The position numbers and the translations under genes are program-made. DNA of 64,000 bases from NCBI GenBank assembly GCA_028698615.1, contig JAQVWF010000011.1, forward strand, positions 1-64,000, written 5' to 3'. How positions within the stretch are numbered: the stretch's first letter is position 1; the number at the start of each line of letters is the position of its first letter. Of this stretch, positions 7,999-16,823 are shown in pieces. The stretch is from Syntrophorhabdaceae bacterium. Its GTDB lineage: Bacteria > Desulfobacterota > Syntrophorhabdia > Syntrophorhabdales > Syntrophorhabdaceae. The notes below the pieces were generated by a model. It ran no database searches, was not told the origin of the DNA, and saw only the letters and a list, made by a program, of their open reading frames with translations.

Positions 7999-9567
7999 TC
8001 AGGTTTTTCCCGTTTTGACCAGGTTGACTATTGCGCGGTGGATGGTTGAGGGGCGGGTGGTGCCGGGTACGGGGCCTGGGGAGTCGCCGAGGACCATGCA
8101 GGGGGTTTGGCAGAGGCGGGCGGCGTGCATCATGAGAGCATCGGTGGTCACGACGGCGTCGAAATGGCGGGGCAGGGATATGAACTGTTTTTGTGTGAGA
8201 AGGCCGAGAATGTTGTACGCGCCTCGGATGTAGGGGTCTTTCGTGTCCCCCGCCTGCACCACCGCTATCCCATCGTTGGCGAGGAGGGCGACGAGGGACT
8301 CCCATCTCTCTGGGGGCATCTCCTTTCGAGGAGAGTCGGAGGCGGTGGAGATGAGGACCCGTCGCTCCTTGTGGGGAAGGATGGCCATGAGCGTGGGGTC
8401 ATCCTCGAACTCCCAGGGGACCCAAAGGCGTTCCTCCACGGGTGTTTTCAAGCCGAGAGAGGCGGCGAGCAACTGGTATTCCCTCTGTTCGGGCTTCAAA
8501 ATATTTGCGCCGCCTCCGGGACCGATCGTGAGGACCTTTGCGCCCTTTGGCGGATGGCCTGTGCCTTTTATTGCCGGGTGGCCCCTCAGGATGGGTGTGA
8601 GGCCGGTCCTCGCAACGAGGTTGTATCGCCGCGACGGGTGTTGTTCCAGCACCTGCTTCAGTATCCCCGACAGCATGAGGGCGTGCCCGGCACCGCCGCG
8701 GAGGTCTATCCATTCCTGTCCGCCCGTTCTTTTCGATGCCTTCGCCGGTCTCTCCTGACTTGCCTCAATAAGGGCCGGTTCGCCGGGTACTGCCGGGGGT
8801 GTCGGATCTGCTTCGCCCGCCCCGCTTTGTGCCTTCTTTCTGGCCCGCAGCGCGATGTCCGCCATCTCCTCAAGAAAGGAGGAACATTTCCCTTCCCCCG
8901 CCTCGGCGGCAAATCTCCCGCGACAGGTCTTCCATCCCATGCAGCAGGCACAGGGGCCGGCCGGTGCCCCCGGTGATGCCCCTTTCTCGGGCGCCAGGCG
9001 GCCTTTGTCATCCATGTGCAGGAAACGCCGGGAATCCCTGAAATAGGGGAAGTCCCAATGAATCGGGGAGGAAGGTCCGAGGCGGGAAGCGATGGAGGCA
9101 AAGGGCTCGATCGCCGCGTGGGGGACGGGTCCCAGCACCGCGTACGCTGCCAGGTCGGCGAGGGCATCCCAGTCAAGCTTCCCCGGCCCGATGACCGCGG
9201 CGCACCGGATCCCCAGGGAGGCCAGAATGCGCAGCCCCGTCACGTTATCGGGAATGTTGGCGGGAAGGTGGATGGCAACATCGAGGCTCTGAAGAAGGGG
9301 GATGTTCCGCGCGAGGTCCCGGAACGCGCCGAAAGACGGTGCAATGACAACAGAAGGGACCGCGGCCGGGAGCTTGCCCCACTCCAGCCTGTCGAGGGGC
9401 AGGGCGGGATCGACGAGAACACACACAAGGCTCCCGCCGACGGCGCGCACATCCGCCGCCGCCCTTGCGGCGCTTCGGGGGTCCCGCACCCGTACGGCGA
9501 TCTCGCGGCCCTCGAGCCCTCTGAGGAGTCGCTTGTTATGAGGGCAGATGATAACGGGCGAGTTCAT
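7999..9567 (-). CDS. hybrid protein: radical-SAM-like N-terminal half plus GT-B (family 9-like) glycosyltransferase half
   Basis: This 522-residue protein is the last gene of the lasso cluster. The C-terminal half (about 285-520) resembles heptosyltransferase/GT9 proteins: GAGHALMLSGILKQVLEQHP, a second Rossmann-like part (VLISTASDSPRKEMPPERW) and a segment near VVQAGDTKDPYIRGAYNILG. The N-terminal half has barrel-like alternation but no CxxxCxxC. At about 207-227 it has the cysteine cluster CACCMGWKTC, followed by GKC, which recalls SPASM cysteines. The start overlaps the end of the radical SAM gene by 32 bases. Its role could be to modify the lasso peptide or to act as partner of the radical SAM enzyme. 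Both are inference. Confidence 0.6.
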   Translation of the reverse strand: MNSPVIICPHNKRLLRGLEGREIAVRVRDPRSAARAAADVRAVGGSLVCVLVDPALPLDRLEWGKLPAAVPSVVIAPSFGAFRDLARNIPLLQSLDVAIHLPANIPDNVTGLRILASLGIRCAAVIGPGKLDWDALADLAAYAVLGPVPHAAIEPFASIASRLGPSSPIHWDFPYFRDSRRFLHMDDKGRLAPEKGASPGAPAGPCACCMGWKTCRGRFAAEAGEGKCSSFLEEMADIALRARKKAQSGAGEADPTPPAVPGEPALIEASQERPAKASKRTGGQEWIDLRGGAGHALMLSGILKQVLEQHPSRRYNLVARTGLTPILRGHPAIKGTGHPPKGAKVLTIGPGGGANILKPEQREYQLLAASLGLKTPVEERLWVPWEFEDDPTLMAILPHKERRVLISTASDSPRKEMPPERWESLVALLANDGIAVVQAGDTKDPYIRGAYNILGLLTQKQFISLPRHFDAVVTTDALMMHAARLCQTPCMVLGDSPGPVPGTTRPSTIHRAIVNLVKTGKT

Positions 9568-10567
9568 CTTCCATATCCTTTCCCCTCACAGGGGCTTCCG
9601 TCACGAGGCTGTGTGCGACCTGGCAGAGGCCGCCCCCGCCGCATACCCCTTCCTGCTGGTGCCTGCAGCCGTCACATTCGTCGAATATTCCCGCTATCTC
9701 GGCCTTGATCTCGTCATGGATCCCCTGGTAGTAATCGCGCACCTCCTTGATGGAATCGAATTCGAAGAGGGAGCGCCTCCTGTATCTCGACAGGGGAAAG
9801 CAGTGATAGACGCTCATGTCGGGGGTTATGTCGAGTCCGGGGGCACATCTGAACTGGAGGGGCCTGTCGAAATGGTGGAGCCAGCCCAGTTGCTCTTCGG
9901 TAAACGTGCACAAGGGAAAGCCGCAGTCGATGCCGGGGCTGACCCTCAAGGAATCGAAGAGGGGCCGGTAGGAACAGAGCCTCTCGATGGCCGCCCTCAT
10001 CTGCGAAGGGAGTATGAACCCTCCCTGCCTTCCCGGCAAGGGGTGCGTGATGCCGAGGCGCATATGCCGTTTCATTCCGAACCGGTTGATGAGGTCGAAG
10101 AGGAAATCAAGGGTGAAATCAAGGCGGTAGATGTTGAAACCCGGTAGTGTCCAGGGACCCATGAGGGACAGGAAGCGCTCGATCCTCATCGCCTGTTCCG
10201 GGGGCGCCGGGGTCTGGACGGGGTCGTTGAGATTGCAGACAAAACTGAGCCGGTCGGGGCCAATCGATGTCAGGTGACGGCGGAATTCGCCAAGGCGCCC
10301 GGGGCCCAGCACCCCGTTGGTGAAGACGGTGACCGTGAAGCCGCGCCGGAGAAGATAGAGGATGAGGTCGACGCACTGAGGGTGCAAGGTCGGCTCCCCG
10401 CCGAGGAGGGAAACGGTCTTCTGGCCCCCCGCCTCGAGAAGGTCTGCTATGTAGATGAGGTTTTCCCAGGAGATGAACCTCTCCGGTGATGACCCGGCCA
10501 TTTCGCTTTGGGCAAAGCAATAGGGGCAGGAGCGGTTGCAACGCGTGGAAAGGAGGATATTTGCCAT
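9536..10567 (-). CDS. radical SAM/SPASM enzyme of the lasso-peptide cluster
   Basis: A 343-residue protein starting MANILLSTRCNRSCPYC. The CxxxCxxC at C10, C14 and C17 binds the 4Fe-4S cluster that cleaves S-adenosylmethionine. GGEPTLHP follows, a typical SAM-binding motif. The C-terminal part has spaced cysteines (RCAPGLDIT, YHCF, CDGCRHQQEGVCGGGGLC), as in SPASM domains holding auxiliary clusters. Such enzymes commonly modify ribosomal peptides. ATG 10567 was chosen because the radical SAM motif then lies at the usual distance from the N-terminus. An upstream TTG at 10627 would translate through a hairpin. It lies downstream of the lasso precursor gene, so it is a candidate tailoring enzyme. 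Confidence 0.85.
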   Translation of the reverse strand: MANILLSTRCNRSCPYCFAQSEMAGSSPERFISWENLIYIADLLEAGGQKTVSLLGGEPTLHPQCVDLILYLLRRGFTVTVFTNGVLGPGRLGEFRRHLTSIGPDRLSFVCNLNDPVQTPAPPEQAMRIERFLSLMGPWTLPGFNIYRLDFTLDFLFDLINRFGMKRHMRLGITHPLPGRQGGFILPSQMRAAIERLCSYRPLFDSLRVSPGIDCGFPLCTFTEEQLGWLHHFDRPLQFRCAPGLDITPDMSVYHCFPLSRYRRRSLFEFDSIKEVRDYYQGIHDEIKAEIAGIFDECDGCRHQQEGVCGGGGLCQVAHSLVTEAPVRGKDMEDELARYHLPS

Positions 10568-10588
10568 GGTACCCCGGGGAAAACAAGT

Positions 10589-10615
10589 ATCCGGGATGCC
10601 TGATGCATCCCGGAT
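10589..10615 (-). terminator. stem-loop between lasso precursor and radical SAM gene
   Basis: A perfect 11-bp inverted repeat, ATCCGGGATGC and GCATCCCGGAT, with a CTGAT loop. It lies between the precursor stop and the start of the radical SAM gene. The T-run after it on the minus strand is weak (ACTTGTTTTC). It is more likely a partial terminator or RNA-stabilising hairpin than a full stop, letting precursor mRNA exceed enzyme mRNA. Confidence 0.6.
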
Positions 10616-10711
10616 ATAAAAGTGCAAGAAAACACTATACCATAAGAAATGGTCAAGCAGTTCGGGTGAAAGTCTTCGAACGGTCCAGGTCTGACTGCTT
10701 GCTGACGGCGC

Positions 10712-10882
10712 CTAGCTTTTTCTCGTGTCAACCGGTATTGTGTAGCCGCCGTAATCTTTCGAGTCACCGCCGCCGCCGGCGGTTACATCGACGACCTTTC
10801 CCATATAGGTCAACCCGGGTCTTTCGGCAATGCGCTTGAGCGCCTCGCGCCGTGTCGCATTTGTCTTTTCTTCCTTTTTCAT
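10712..10882 (-). CDS. lasso-peptide precursor
   Basis: A 56-residue peptide starting MKKEEKTNATRREALKRIAE. AGGAGG sits 7 bases before the ATG. Residues 21-34 (RPGLTYMGKVVDVT) fit the lasso leader pattern of a P-x-L element, a glycine and a Thr at the penultimate leader position. Cleavage after Ala35 would give a 21-residue core starting with Gly36. Asp43 is then residue 8, giving an 8-member macrolactam ring GGGGDSKD and a 13-residue tail YGGYTIPVDTRKS. The gene sits directly downstream of the cyclase gene and upstream of the radical SAM gene, with its own promoter. The assignment rests on cluster context plus leader pattern. Confidence 0.85.
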   Translation of the reverse strand: MKKEEKTNATRREALKRIAERPGLTYMGKVVDVTAGGGGDSKDYGGYTIPVDTRKS

Positions 10883-10908
10883 GTGCCTGCCTCCTTCACT
10901 ATACCGTG

Positions 10909-10937
10909 AGTGTAAAGTTCTTTCATCTTTCTGTCAA
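10909..10937 (-). promoter_or_regulatory. sigma-70-type promoter of the lasso precursor gene
   Basis: On the minus strand a perfect -35 TTGACA (10932-10937) is followed after 17 bases by -10 TACACT (10909-10914). This is about 20 bases upstream of the precursor's AGGAGG site. It lies in the short gap between the cyclase stop and the precursor start, so the precursor can be transcribed apart from the transporter/B/C genes. Confidence 0.75.
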
Positions 10938-10967
10938 CGGCAAACTGCGGCCCCTTGTCCGACAATG

Positions 10968-12725
10968 TCACAGTGCGGGAAGAGGGGTTTCCTCCAGTTC
11001 CAGATGCCCCTGCCGGAGGGCCTCGATCTGGCGCAGCCATATCTCGAGGGATGCCACGGCCTCGAACTGGGGCAGGGAGTGGGTGCGCCCCATTCGCGCC
11101 TGGGCAACCGCTTCGATCCAGGGGCCGCTCTCGACGATGCCGCGCCGTGCGACGAGGGGGTCTTCGGTCAGGAGCCTTACGAAGCGCTTGCCCTGGCGAA
11201 GTCCTTCATAGCAGGGCTGGTCGTAGATCGTTTTCGTCGTCCTGAGCCGCAGGGGTTCCGGGAGTATGCCCGAGAGCGCCCTGCGCTGAAGGGGACGGTC
11301 GGTTCCGGGATCGAACTTCTCGTCCCACGGCAAGGAGAGCATGAATTCCACGAGGGGGCGGTAGAGGAGGGGGTGCCTGAACTCGAAGGAGCGCGGTATC
11401 TGGTTGACGTTTGCGACCTGCCCGCACATGGCCGAGAGTCTTTCCATGAACCATGAGCGCTCGATCGTGCCCCGGCCCCGCGAGGCCCTTCCCATCCCCC
11501 GTTCGCGGAGGCCCATCCTTCCGGCATACTCGGGGTGAATCCACGGAGAAGGGTCCCTGTGCCAGGCGGGCAGAACGGGCTGTCCGCGAAGGCGGGACAT
11601 GAGAGGGCGCATCACGTAGTTCACAAGCCAGTAAAGGCGGGACCGCCTGCGGCTGTCATGGGACCGCCAGCGCTCCATTTCCCCGAAGAGCCGCCGGAGC
11701 CGAAGCGCGCGGGCAAGATCGGCCAGATGGTAAGGTTCGGCGCCAACCCCGAAAAAGACGACATCGCCCCCCTGGCCCGTCAGGACGGCGGCGACGCCAT
11801 GGGCAGCCGCCATCTCCTCGTAGGCCCTGCGGCCTGCCCAATCGACCATGTGAAGCGCGGGTTGTGCGCAGAAGCGGTCCGGCACCTCTGAATAGGGAAG
11901 TGCGCCGTCGCCGTCCAGGCGGTGCCAGGGCACGGGAAAGCACTCGAGGACAAGGCGTATCCACTCCTCCTCATTGGCCTCGGCATACCGCCTGTAGATG
12001 ATGGAAAAGGCTCCGAGGTCCGCCCCGCCGCCGCGCACCGCCATGGACATGACCGTCGAGGAATCGAGACCGCCCGAGAGTTCGCACCACACCGGGCCGG
12101 GAGCCGCGGCCGCGGCCTTCACTCCTTTTTCCAGGAGCGAGAGGAACTGTTCCCCGAAGTCCGCCCCCCCGGTCCCAGCGGTCCGGCTGGGGCTGAGTTC
12201 CCGACCCTTCACCTCCCTTTGCCCCTGAGGGCCGAAGACCATGGAACTCGCAGGGTCAAGGCGCTTGAGGCCCATGTAGGGAGTGTGCCGGGATACGAAG
12301 GAGGGGTCAGCCACGTAATCGGCGATGAAATCCTCATCGAGGTCACCGACGCCCGCGGCGGCGACGAGGTCTTCAAGATGGGAGGCGAAGATCACGCCTT
12401 CGGGTCTTGCGCCGTAGAACAGGGGTACGAGCCCGAGGGCGTCATGGGTAAGAAGCGCTGTGGAGGAGGCGTCGTCAAAGACCGCAAGGCAGAATTCCCC
12501 CAGGACATAGGACTGGAGCGCCTCTCCCCAGCACCTGTAGGCGATGGCAAAAAGGCGGCCGTCAGAGCCGTCATGCGTCCTCATGCCGCGGCGCCTCGCC
12601 TCGGAGAGGATGTCGTCCCTGTTCGCTATGTATCCGCGCCACAGAAGGCGGCAGCCCTCAAAGAGCCCGGTGCCGGGATTGCACCTCAGGGTGCCGTTAC
12701 GGATCTCTCCGATGAATCTCCTCAT
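10968..12725 (-). CDS. lasso-peptide cyclase (asparagine-synthetase-like, protein C)
   Basis: A 585-residue asparagine-synthetase B homologue. The N-terminal part resembles the glutaminase fold but starts MRRF, without the catalytic Cys2 of true glutamine-dependent enzymes, as is usual in lasso cyclases. The PP-loop SGGLDSS at about residue 215 binds ATP, and TGQGGDVVFFG follows further on. Lasso cyclases adenylate the side-chain carboxylate of the ring Asp or Glu and join it to the core N-terminus. The ATG overlaps the stop of gene B (ATGA), and the precursor follows 86 bases downstream. With the protease/RRE protein beside it, the lasso assignment is much stronger than asparagine synthesis. 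Confidence 0.9.
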   Translation of the reverse strand: MRRFIGEIRNGTLRCNPGTGLFEGCRLLWRGYIANRDDILSEARRRGMRTHDGSDGRLFAIAYRCWGEALQSYVLGEFCLAVFDDASSTALLTHDALGLVPLFYGARPEGVIFASHLEDLVAAAGVGDLDEDFIADYVADPSFVSRHTPYMGLKRLDPASSMVFGPQGQREVKGRELSPSRTAGTGGADFGEQFLSLLEKGVKAAAAAPGPVWCELSGGLDSSTVMSMAVRGGGADLGAFSIIYRRYAEANEEEWIRLVLECFPVPWHRLDGDGALPYSEVPDRFCAQPALHMVDWAGRRAYEEMAAAHGVAAVLTGQGGDVVFFGVGAEPYHLADLARALRLRRLFGEMERWRSHDSRRRSRLYWLVNYVMRPLMSRLRGQPVLPAWHRDPSPWIHPEYAGRMGLRERGMGRASRGRGTIERSWFMERLSAMCGQVANVNQIPRSFEFRHPLLYRPLVEFMLSLPWDEKFDPGTDRPLQRRALSGILPEPLRLRTTKTIYDQPCYEGLRQGKRFVRLLTEDPLVARRGIVESGPWIEAVAQARMGRTHSLPQFEAVASLEIWLRQIEALRQGHLELEETPLPAL

Positions 12726-13462
12726 TGAGGTATTCTCGCAATTATCGTGAACCTGTTCCTGTTCAGAGTGTCGTCATGGACAACGCGCCCATAACACTCG
12801 GTCCATGCGTGGGCGGTAAAAGGGAAGGGCCTGACGCCGATGCAGTGGTTCGCCGGCAGGCCGATGGAGCGCAGGAACCGGAAGAGCGCCAGCGATCTTG
12901 GAAGGCAGTCGAGGGGCGCCTTTTTGAGGTGAAAGAAATTCTCGGCCCTCGCAAAGGCCTCGAGAGCCTGCGGCAGTATCTCCATTGCGGCGTCACCCCC
13001 GGCGGTTTCATCGGGGCCGGCCATGTGAAGGGCACCGTTATAGGTGACGGAAAACCCCTTCCGCGAAAGGGACAGCCTTGTTTTCACAAGGCTCCACCAT
13101 GCCCTCAGGGCGAAGAGGTGCTTTGCGCGGCTCCTCCGGCGCGGGGTTTTCTCAGTGAGGGGCCCTTCGGTCGATCGGGACAGCAGCCCCCTCGCAAGGC
13201 ATCTCTGCGTGAACTCCCCGTAATCGTTGTCGATATCCGGAGGGTCCGCGGAAATCTCTTCTTGAAGGTGCCCGATGCCCGCATCCTTGTCCTGGCCAAG
13301 GACCAGTTCAGCCCACATGAGCGAGGCTATGGGGTCGAGCGCGAAGTAGGATTCGGAACGGATATCGAGGATTATTACCCGGTCCCCCACCTTGACATGG
13401 CGGACATGGGCGGGTATGTGATACCTGCTGTCGGGATCAGCGCGGGGTCCGGTTTCCTTCAA
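12722..13462 (-). CDS. lasso-peptide protein B: PqqD-like RRE fused to a transglutaminase-like leader peptidase
   Basis: A 246-residue fusion. Residues about 12-100 resemble the PqqD-like recognition domain (VKVGDRVIILDIRSESYFAL, then LMWAEL) that binds precursor leaders. Residues about 145-246 match the McjB-type cysteine protease with Cys186 (APLDCLPRSLALFRFL), His218 (TAHAW) and Asp230 (VVHDD). The enzyme removes the leader before ring closure. The likely start is TTG 13462, preceded by GAGGAAGG, inside the end of the transporter gene (26-base overlap). The stop overlaps the cyclase start. In many lasso clusters these two domains are separate proteins; the fused form is common in proteobacteria. 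Confidence 0.9.
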   Translation of the reverse strand: MKETGPRADPDSRYHIPAHVRHVKVGDRVIILDIRSESYFALDPIASLMWAELVLGQDKDAGIGHLQEEISADPPDIDNDYGEFTQRCLARGLLSRSTEGPLTEKTPRRRSRAKHLFALRAWWSLVKTRLSLSRKGFSVTYNGALHMAGPDETAGGDAAMEILPQALEAFARAENFFHLKKAPLDCLPRSLALFRFLRSIGLPANHCIGVRPFPFTAHAWTECYGRVVHDDTLNRNRFTIIARIPQ

Positions 13463-15275
13463 TTCCTTCCTCGAAAAGATCGATGTTCTGTATGAGACAG
13501 AGGCTGGCGTAGACGCCCGCCAGTTTTAGCAGTTCGTCGTGGGTTCCCCGCTCGATTATCTCGCCGCGGACAAGGACGAGTATCTGGTCGGCGTCGATGA
13601 CGGTGGAGAGGCGATGGGCAATGACGAAACTGGTGCGGTTTGCCATGAGCCGCTGCAGGGCTTCCTGAATCATCTTTTCCGTTGCCGTGTCCACGCTTGC
13701 GGTGGCCTCGTCGAGTATGAGTATGGGCGGGTCCTTGAGAAGCGCCCGCGCTATGCTGACCCTTTGTTTTTCCCCGACGCTGAGCTTTATTCCCCTTTCT
13801 CCGACGGGGGTATCGTAACCCTGGGGCAGGCGTGTGATGAAATCGTGGCAGTTCGCCGCACGCGCGGCTTCCTCCATTGCTTCCACGGGGGCATCGGGTC
13901 GCCCGTAGAGTATATTCTCCCTCACAGTGCCATTGAAAAGGAAGGTTTCCTGGCTGACGATGCCTATGTGGGCGCGAAGCGCCCCCGGCGCAACCCCGGC
14001 GATGTCCGTCGAATCGACGGTGATGCGTCCGCGACCAGGCCGGTAGAATGCCGGGATCAGGTTGGCCAGCGTGGTCTTCCCCGAACCGGTGGGGCCGACG
14101 AGGGCGATCATCTGTCCCGCCCGGGCATGAAGGGAGATGTGCCTGAGGGCATAATGCCCGCCGTCGTAACTGAAGGAAACATCTTCAAGGCGAACCTCTC
14201 CGCGGACGGGCCCCGGGAACGCCGTGCGATCGCGATGCTCGCTGTCCTCCTCCGTTGCATCGAGGATATCGAAGACCCGTTCCCCTGCCGCCCTGCCGGA
14301 CTGAGCGAGCTGGTTGAGACTGTGCAGTCTCCCAATTGGCTCGTAGAAAAGGGAAAGGTAGAAGAGGAAACCCACGAGTTCGCCAAGGGTCATCGCCCCC
14401 GCCGTCACCATGGGACCGCCCGCCCACAGGACGAAGACCATCCCCAGAGACCCGGCGAAGGCCATGGCGGGGGAGTAAACCGCCCAGACCCTCATGACGC
14501 CGAAGGTGCTGCGCCGCAGTGCATCTGCCCGCCGCGCAAACCGGCCGTTCTCGTGTTCCTCGCGCCCGAAGGCCTTGATCTGGCGGATGCCCTGCAGGTT
14601 GTCCATGAGCAGCGCGTTCATAGCGCCCATGGCCTGTCTCTGACGGCGATAGCGCCGGTGGGCCGAAAGGGTGTACCAGAGTGCGCCCGCGATGAGGATG
14701 CCGAGGGGAATAAGGGCATACATCGCCAATGGCGCGTTCTTGACAAAGAGGATGGCCGCCACGGCAATGACGCTCGCCACGGCGGTGGCGCCCTGCTCCG
14801 TGCCGTCGATTAGCACGCGGTGGACGGCGGTGATATCGTCTGTCACCCTCGTCATGATGTCGCCCGAGGCCCGTTCGTCGAAGTAACCCACGGGCAGGCG
14901 CAGAAGCCGCGCGTAGACGTCGTTGCGCATGTCGAAGATGACGTTCTGCTCGAACCTTGCGTTGATCATGATGCCCAGCGCCCTGAAGAGATTGCACAGG
15001 AGAAACGCACCGGCAAGGCCGGCGATGACGGGCAAAAGAAGGTTCATCCGGTTCTTGCCGATGATGTCGTCGATGATGTACTGTGTCACCTGGGGAAAGA
15101 TGAAGTAGAAGCCGAGGGAAGCAAAGGCACAGAGCATGTCCGCCGCCGCGATGCCTGCGTAGGGCCGCAGATAGCGCGCGGTGCGCCTCAGGTACCGTGC
15201 GGTTGTGCGCAGTGAGTGAGGTGAAGCGGACAGGGAAGATGTGTCGGGGTTGATTGACTGCGTGGCTGCTCTCAT
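13437..15275 (-). CDS. ABC exporter of the lasso cluster (fused TM and ATPase)
   Basis: A 612-residue half-transporter. The first about 340 residues contain six hydrophobic helices (for example IAAADMLCAFASLGFYFIFP). The ATPase domain has Walker A GPTGSGKTT, signature LSVGEKQR and Walker B ILILDEATAS. This is the MsbA/ATM-type exporter architecture, working as a homodimer in the inner membrane. It is the first gene of the B-C-precursor cluster and overlaps gene B, so the likely cargo is the mature lasso peptide. Export also usually gives the producer immunity. The start ATG has GGAAG 8 bases upstream. Confidence 0.9.
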   Translation of the reverse strand: MRAATQSINPDTSSLSASPHSLRTTARYLRRTARYLRPYAGIAAADMLCAFASLGFYFIFPQVTQYIIDDIIGKNRMNLLLPVIAGLAGAFLLCNLFRALGIMINARFEQNVIFDMRNDVYARLLRLPVGYFDERASGDIMTRVTDDITAVHRVLIDGTEQGATAVASVIAVAAILFVKNAPLAMYALIPLGILIAGALWYTLSAHRRYRRQRQAMGAMNALLMDNLQGIRQIKAFGREEHENGRFARRADALRRSTFGVMRVWAVYSPAMAFAGSLGMVFVLWAGGPMVTAGAMTLGELVGFLFYLSLFYEPIGRLHSLNQLAQSGRAAGERVFDILDATEEDSEHRDRTAFPGPVRGEVRLEDVSFSYDGGHYALRHISLHARAGQMIALVGPTGSGKTTLANLIPAFYRPGRGRITVDSTDIAGVAPGALRAHIGIVSQETFLFNGTVRENILYGRPDAPVEAMEEAARAANCHDFITRLPQGYDTPVGERGIKLSVGEKQRVSIARALLKDPPILILDEATASVDTATEKMIQEALQRLMANRTSFVIAHRLSTVIDADQILVLVRGEIIERGTHDELLKLAGVYASLCLIQNIDLFEEGIEGNRTPR

Positions 15276-15533
15276 TTTTTGATCTTCCGAACCCCCGTCA
15301 TTGTACCATACAAAGCCGTTTCTGGCGATCCATAATTGAACCGCCGTCTGAAATGGGTTCCTCTTCCACGGCGGCTGTCACATGGATGGCCGCATGTGCG
15401 CAGCGCCCTGCAAGAGCCTTGCTAAGCCTATATGGATATTGCAATAACAGGGAAAAAGCTGTTATCATTCCTTTCAGATCAATGGTCCCGATGTTTCGCC
15501 AATCTTGACAATCTTTACGGAGGAGGGCCCGGA

Positions 15534-16787
15534 ATGGACGTTCAGCCTCGATGCTACGATAAAGTTGTGCAGATGATCGACAAGGGGGTCGACATTCCGA
15601 ACCCCCTTACCCTGGACGTGGGCGATGAGGTGAATGTTGACCACATATCGGGAAAGGATGTCAGGATCTATCCCGGCTGCAGGATCTATGGCGAGAAGAC
15701 GGTCATATCCGCCGGGGCCAGGATCGGTTATGAAGGCCCGGTCACAATAGACGATTGCCAGCTCGGGCCAAAGGTGGAGCTGAAGGGCGGGTTTTTCAAC
15801 AAGGCCGTCTTTCTCGAGAAGGCCAGCATGGGTCTGGGAGCCCACGTGCGCGAAGGCTGCATCCTTGAAGAGGAAGCGGGCGGCGCGCACTGCGTGGGCA
15901 TCAAACAGACGATACTCTTTCCCTTCGTGACCCTCGGGAGTCTCATCAACTTCTGTGATTGCCTCATGGCGGGAGGGACCAGCCGCAAGGATCACAGCGA
16001 GGTGGGAAGCTCCTATATTCATTTCAATTTCACACCCGACGGGGACAAGTCCACGGCTTCACTCATCGGCGACGTCCCCCGCGGCGTCATGCTCAACCAG
16101 CCCGCCATTTTTCTCGGCGGCCAGGGCGGTCTGGTGGGTCCCCTGCGCATGGGATACGGCAACGTCGTAGCGGCGAACTCGGTGCTCAGGAACGATGTCC
16201 CCGGAGACAACAAGCTCATCGTGGGAAAGACCCACTCAGCAATAACGTTAGACTTCAAACCCAGGACGTATCCGAATCTCCGCCGCATCGTGGGAAACAA
16301 CATTATCTATATAGCCAATCTGATGGCTCTCGAGGAGTGGTACATCCATGTGCGGCGTTCCTTCCTGGATGCACAGGAATTCGGCGGTCTTATGTTTTCG
16401 GGGCTTATCGACGCATTGGCCCTTGCGAAGAAAGAGCGGTGGAAGCGCCTTGAGGCGTTGGCGGAAAAGGCACGAGTGTCTCCCGATAACGAGGCATATG
16501 CAGCGAAGAACGCAGGCGCTCGAAATGAGTTCTGCGAGAGGTTCGCGGAAATAGAAGGGGTGTTCACATCGCCGCCGGAGGACGGCATCACGGCGAAATA
16601 CCGTGACGAGTTCCTTTCCCTGTCCGACAGGGCAAGGAACGCCGGAGGCACAAACTACGTAGATGCCGTAAAGGGGTTTGACCCTCAGACCTCGGGCATG
16701 GGGACGGCATGGCTCCAGGCGATAGTCGAGGGATACTGCGAGAAGGCAAAGGCGCTGCTTCCGTCTCTCAACATGTTCGGAGAATGA
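15534..16787 (+). CDS. left-handed beta-helix protein, GlmU/acyltransferase-like
   Basis: A 417-residue protein whose middle part (about 40-230) has repeated hexapeptide-like turns (VRIYPGCRIYGEKTVISAGA, VTIDDCQLGPKVELKGG), as in left-handed beta-helix acyltransferases and the C-terminal half of GlmU. No nucleotidyltransferase signature is evident. The C-terminal about 150 residues are helical. The start ATG 15534 was preferred over one 102 bases upstream because GGAGGAGGG precedes it. It is followed 36 bases later by glmM, which suggests a role in amino-sugar or UDP-GlcNAc metabolism. The exact reaction is not known from sequence. Confidence 0.65.
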   Translation: MDVQPRCYDKVVQMIDKGVDIPNPLTLDVGDEVNVDHISGKDVRIYPGCRIYGEKTVISAGARIGYEGPVTIDDCQLGPKVELKGGFFNKAVFLEKASMGLGAHVREGCILEEEAGGAHCVGIKQTILFPFVTLGSLINFCDCLMAGGTSRKDHSEVGSSYIHFNFTPDGDKSTASLIGDVPRGVMLNQPAIFLGGQGGLVGPLRMGYGNVVAANSVLRNDVPGDNKLIVGKTHSAITLDFKPRTYPNLRRIVGNNIIYIANLMALEEWYIHVRRSFLDAQEFGGLMFSGLIDALALAKKERWKRLEALAEKARVSPDNEAYAAKNAGARNEFCERFAEIEGVFTSPPEDGITAKYRDEFLSLSDRARNAGGTNYVDAVKGFDPQTSGMGTAWLQAIVEGYCEKAKALLPSLNMFGE

Positions 16788-16823
16788 TGTGCAAACTTGC
16801 TTTATAAATGAGGAGGGATGATC

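Noticed and set aside
10568-10627. Extended start of the radical SAM enzyme at a TTG
   Set aside because: It would translate through the 11-bp hairpin and push the CxxxCxxC motif away from its usual place.
10968-12725. Ordinary asparagine synthetase
   Set aside because: No catalytic Cys2, and it overlaps a McjB-type protease/RRE gene and precedes a lasso-like precursor.
15432-15533. Upstream start for the beta-helix protein
   Set aside because: The extra 34 residues lack family character and the strong GGAGGAGGG site points to 15534.
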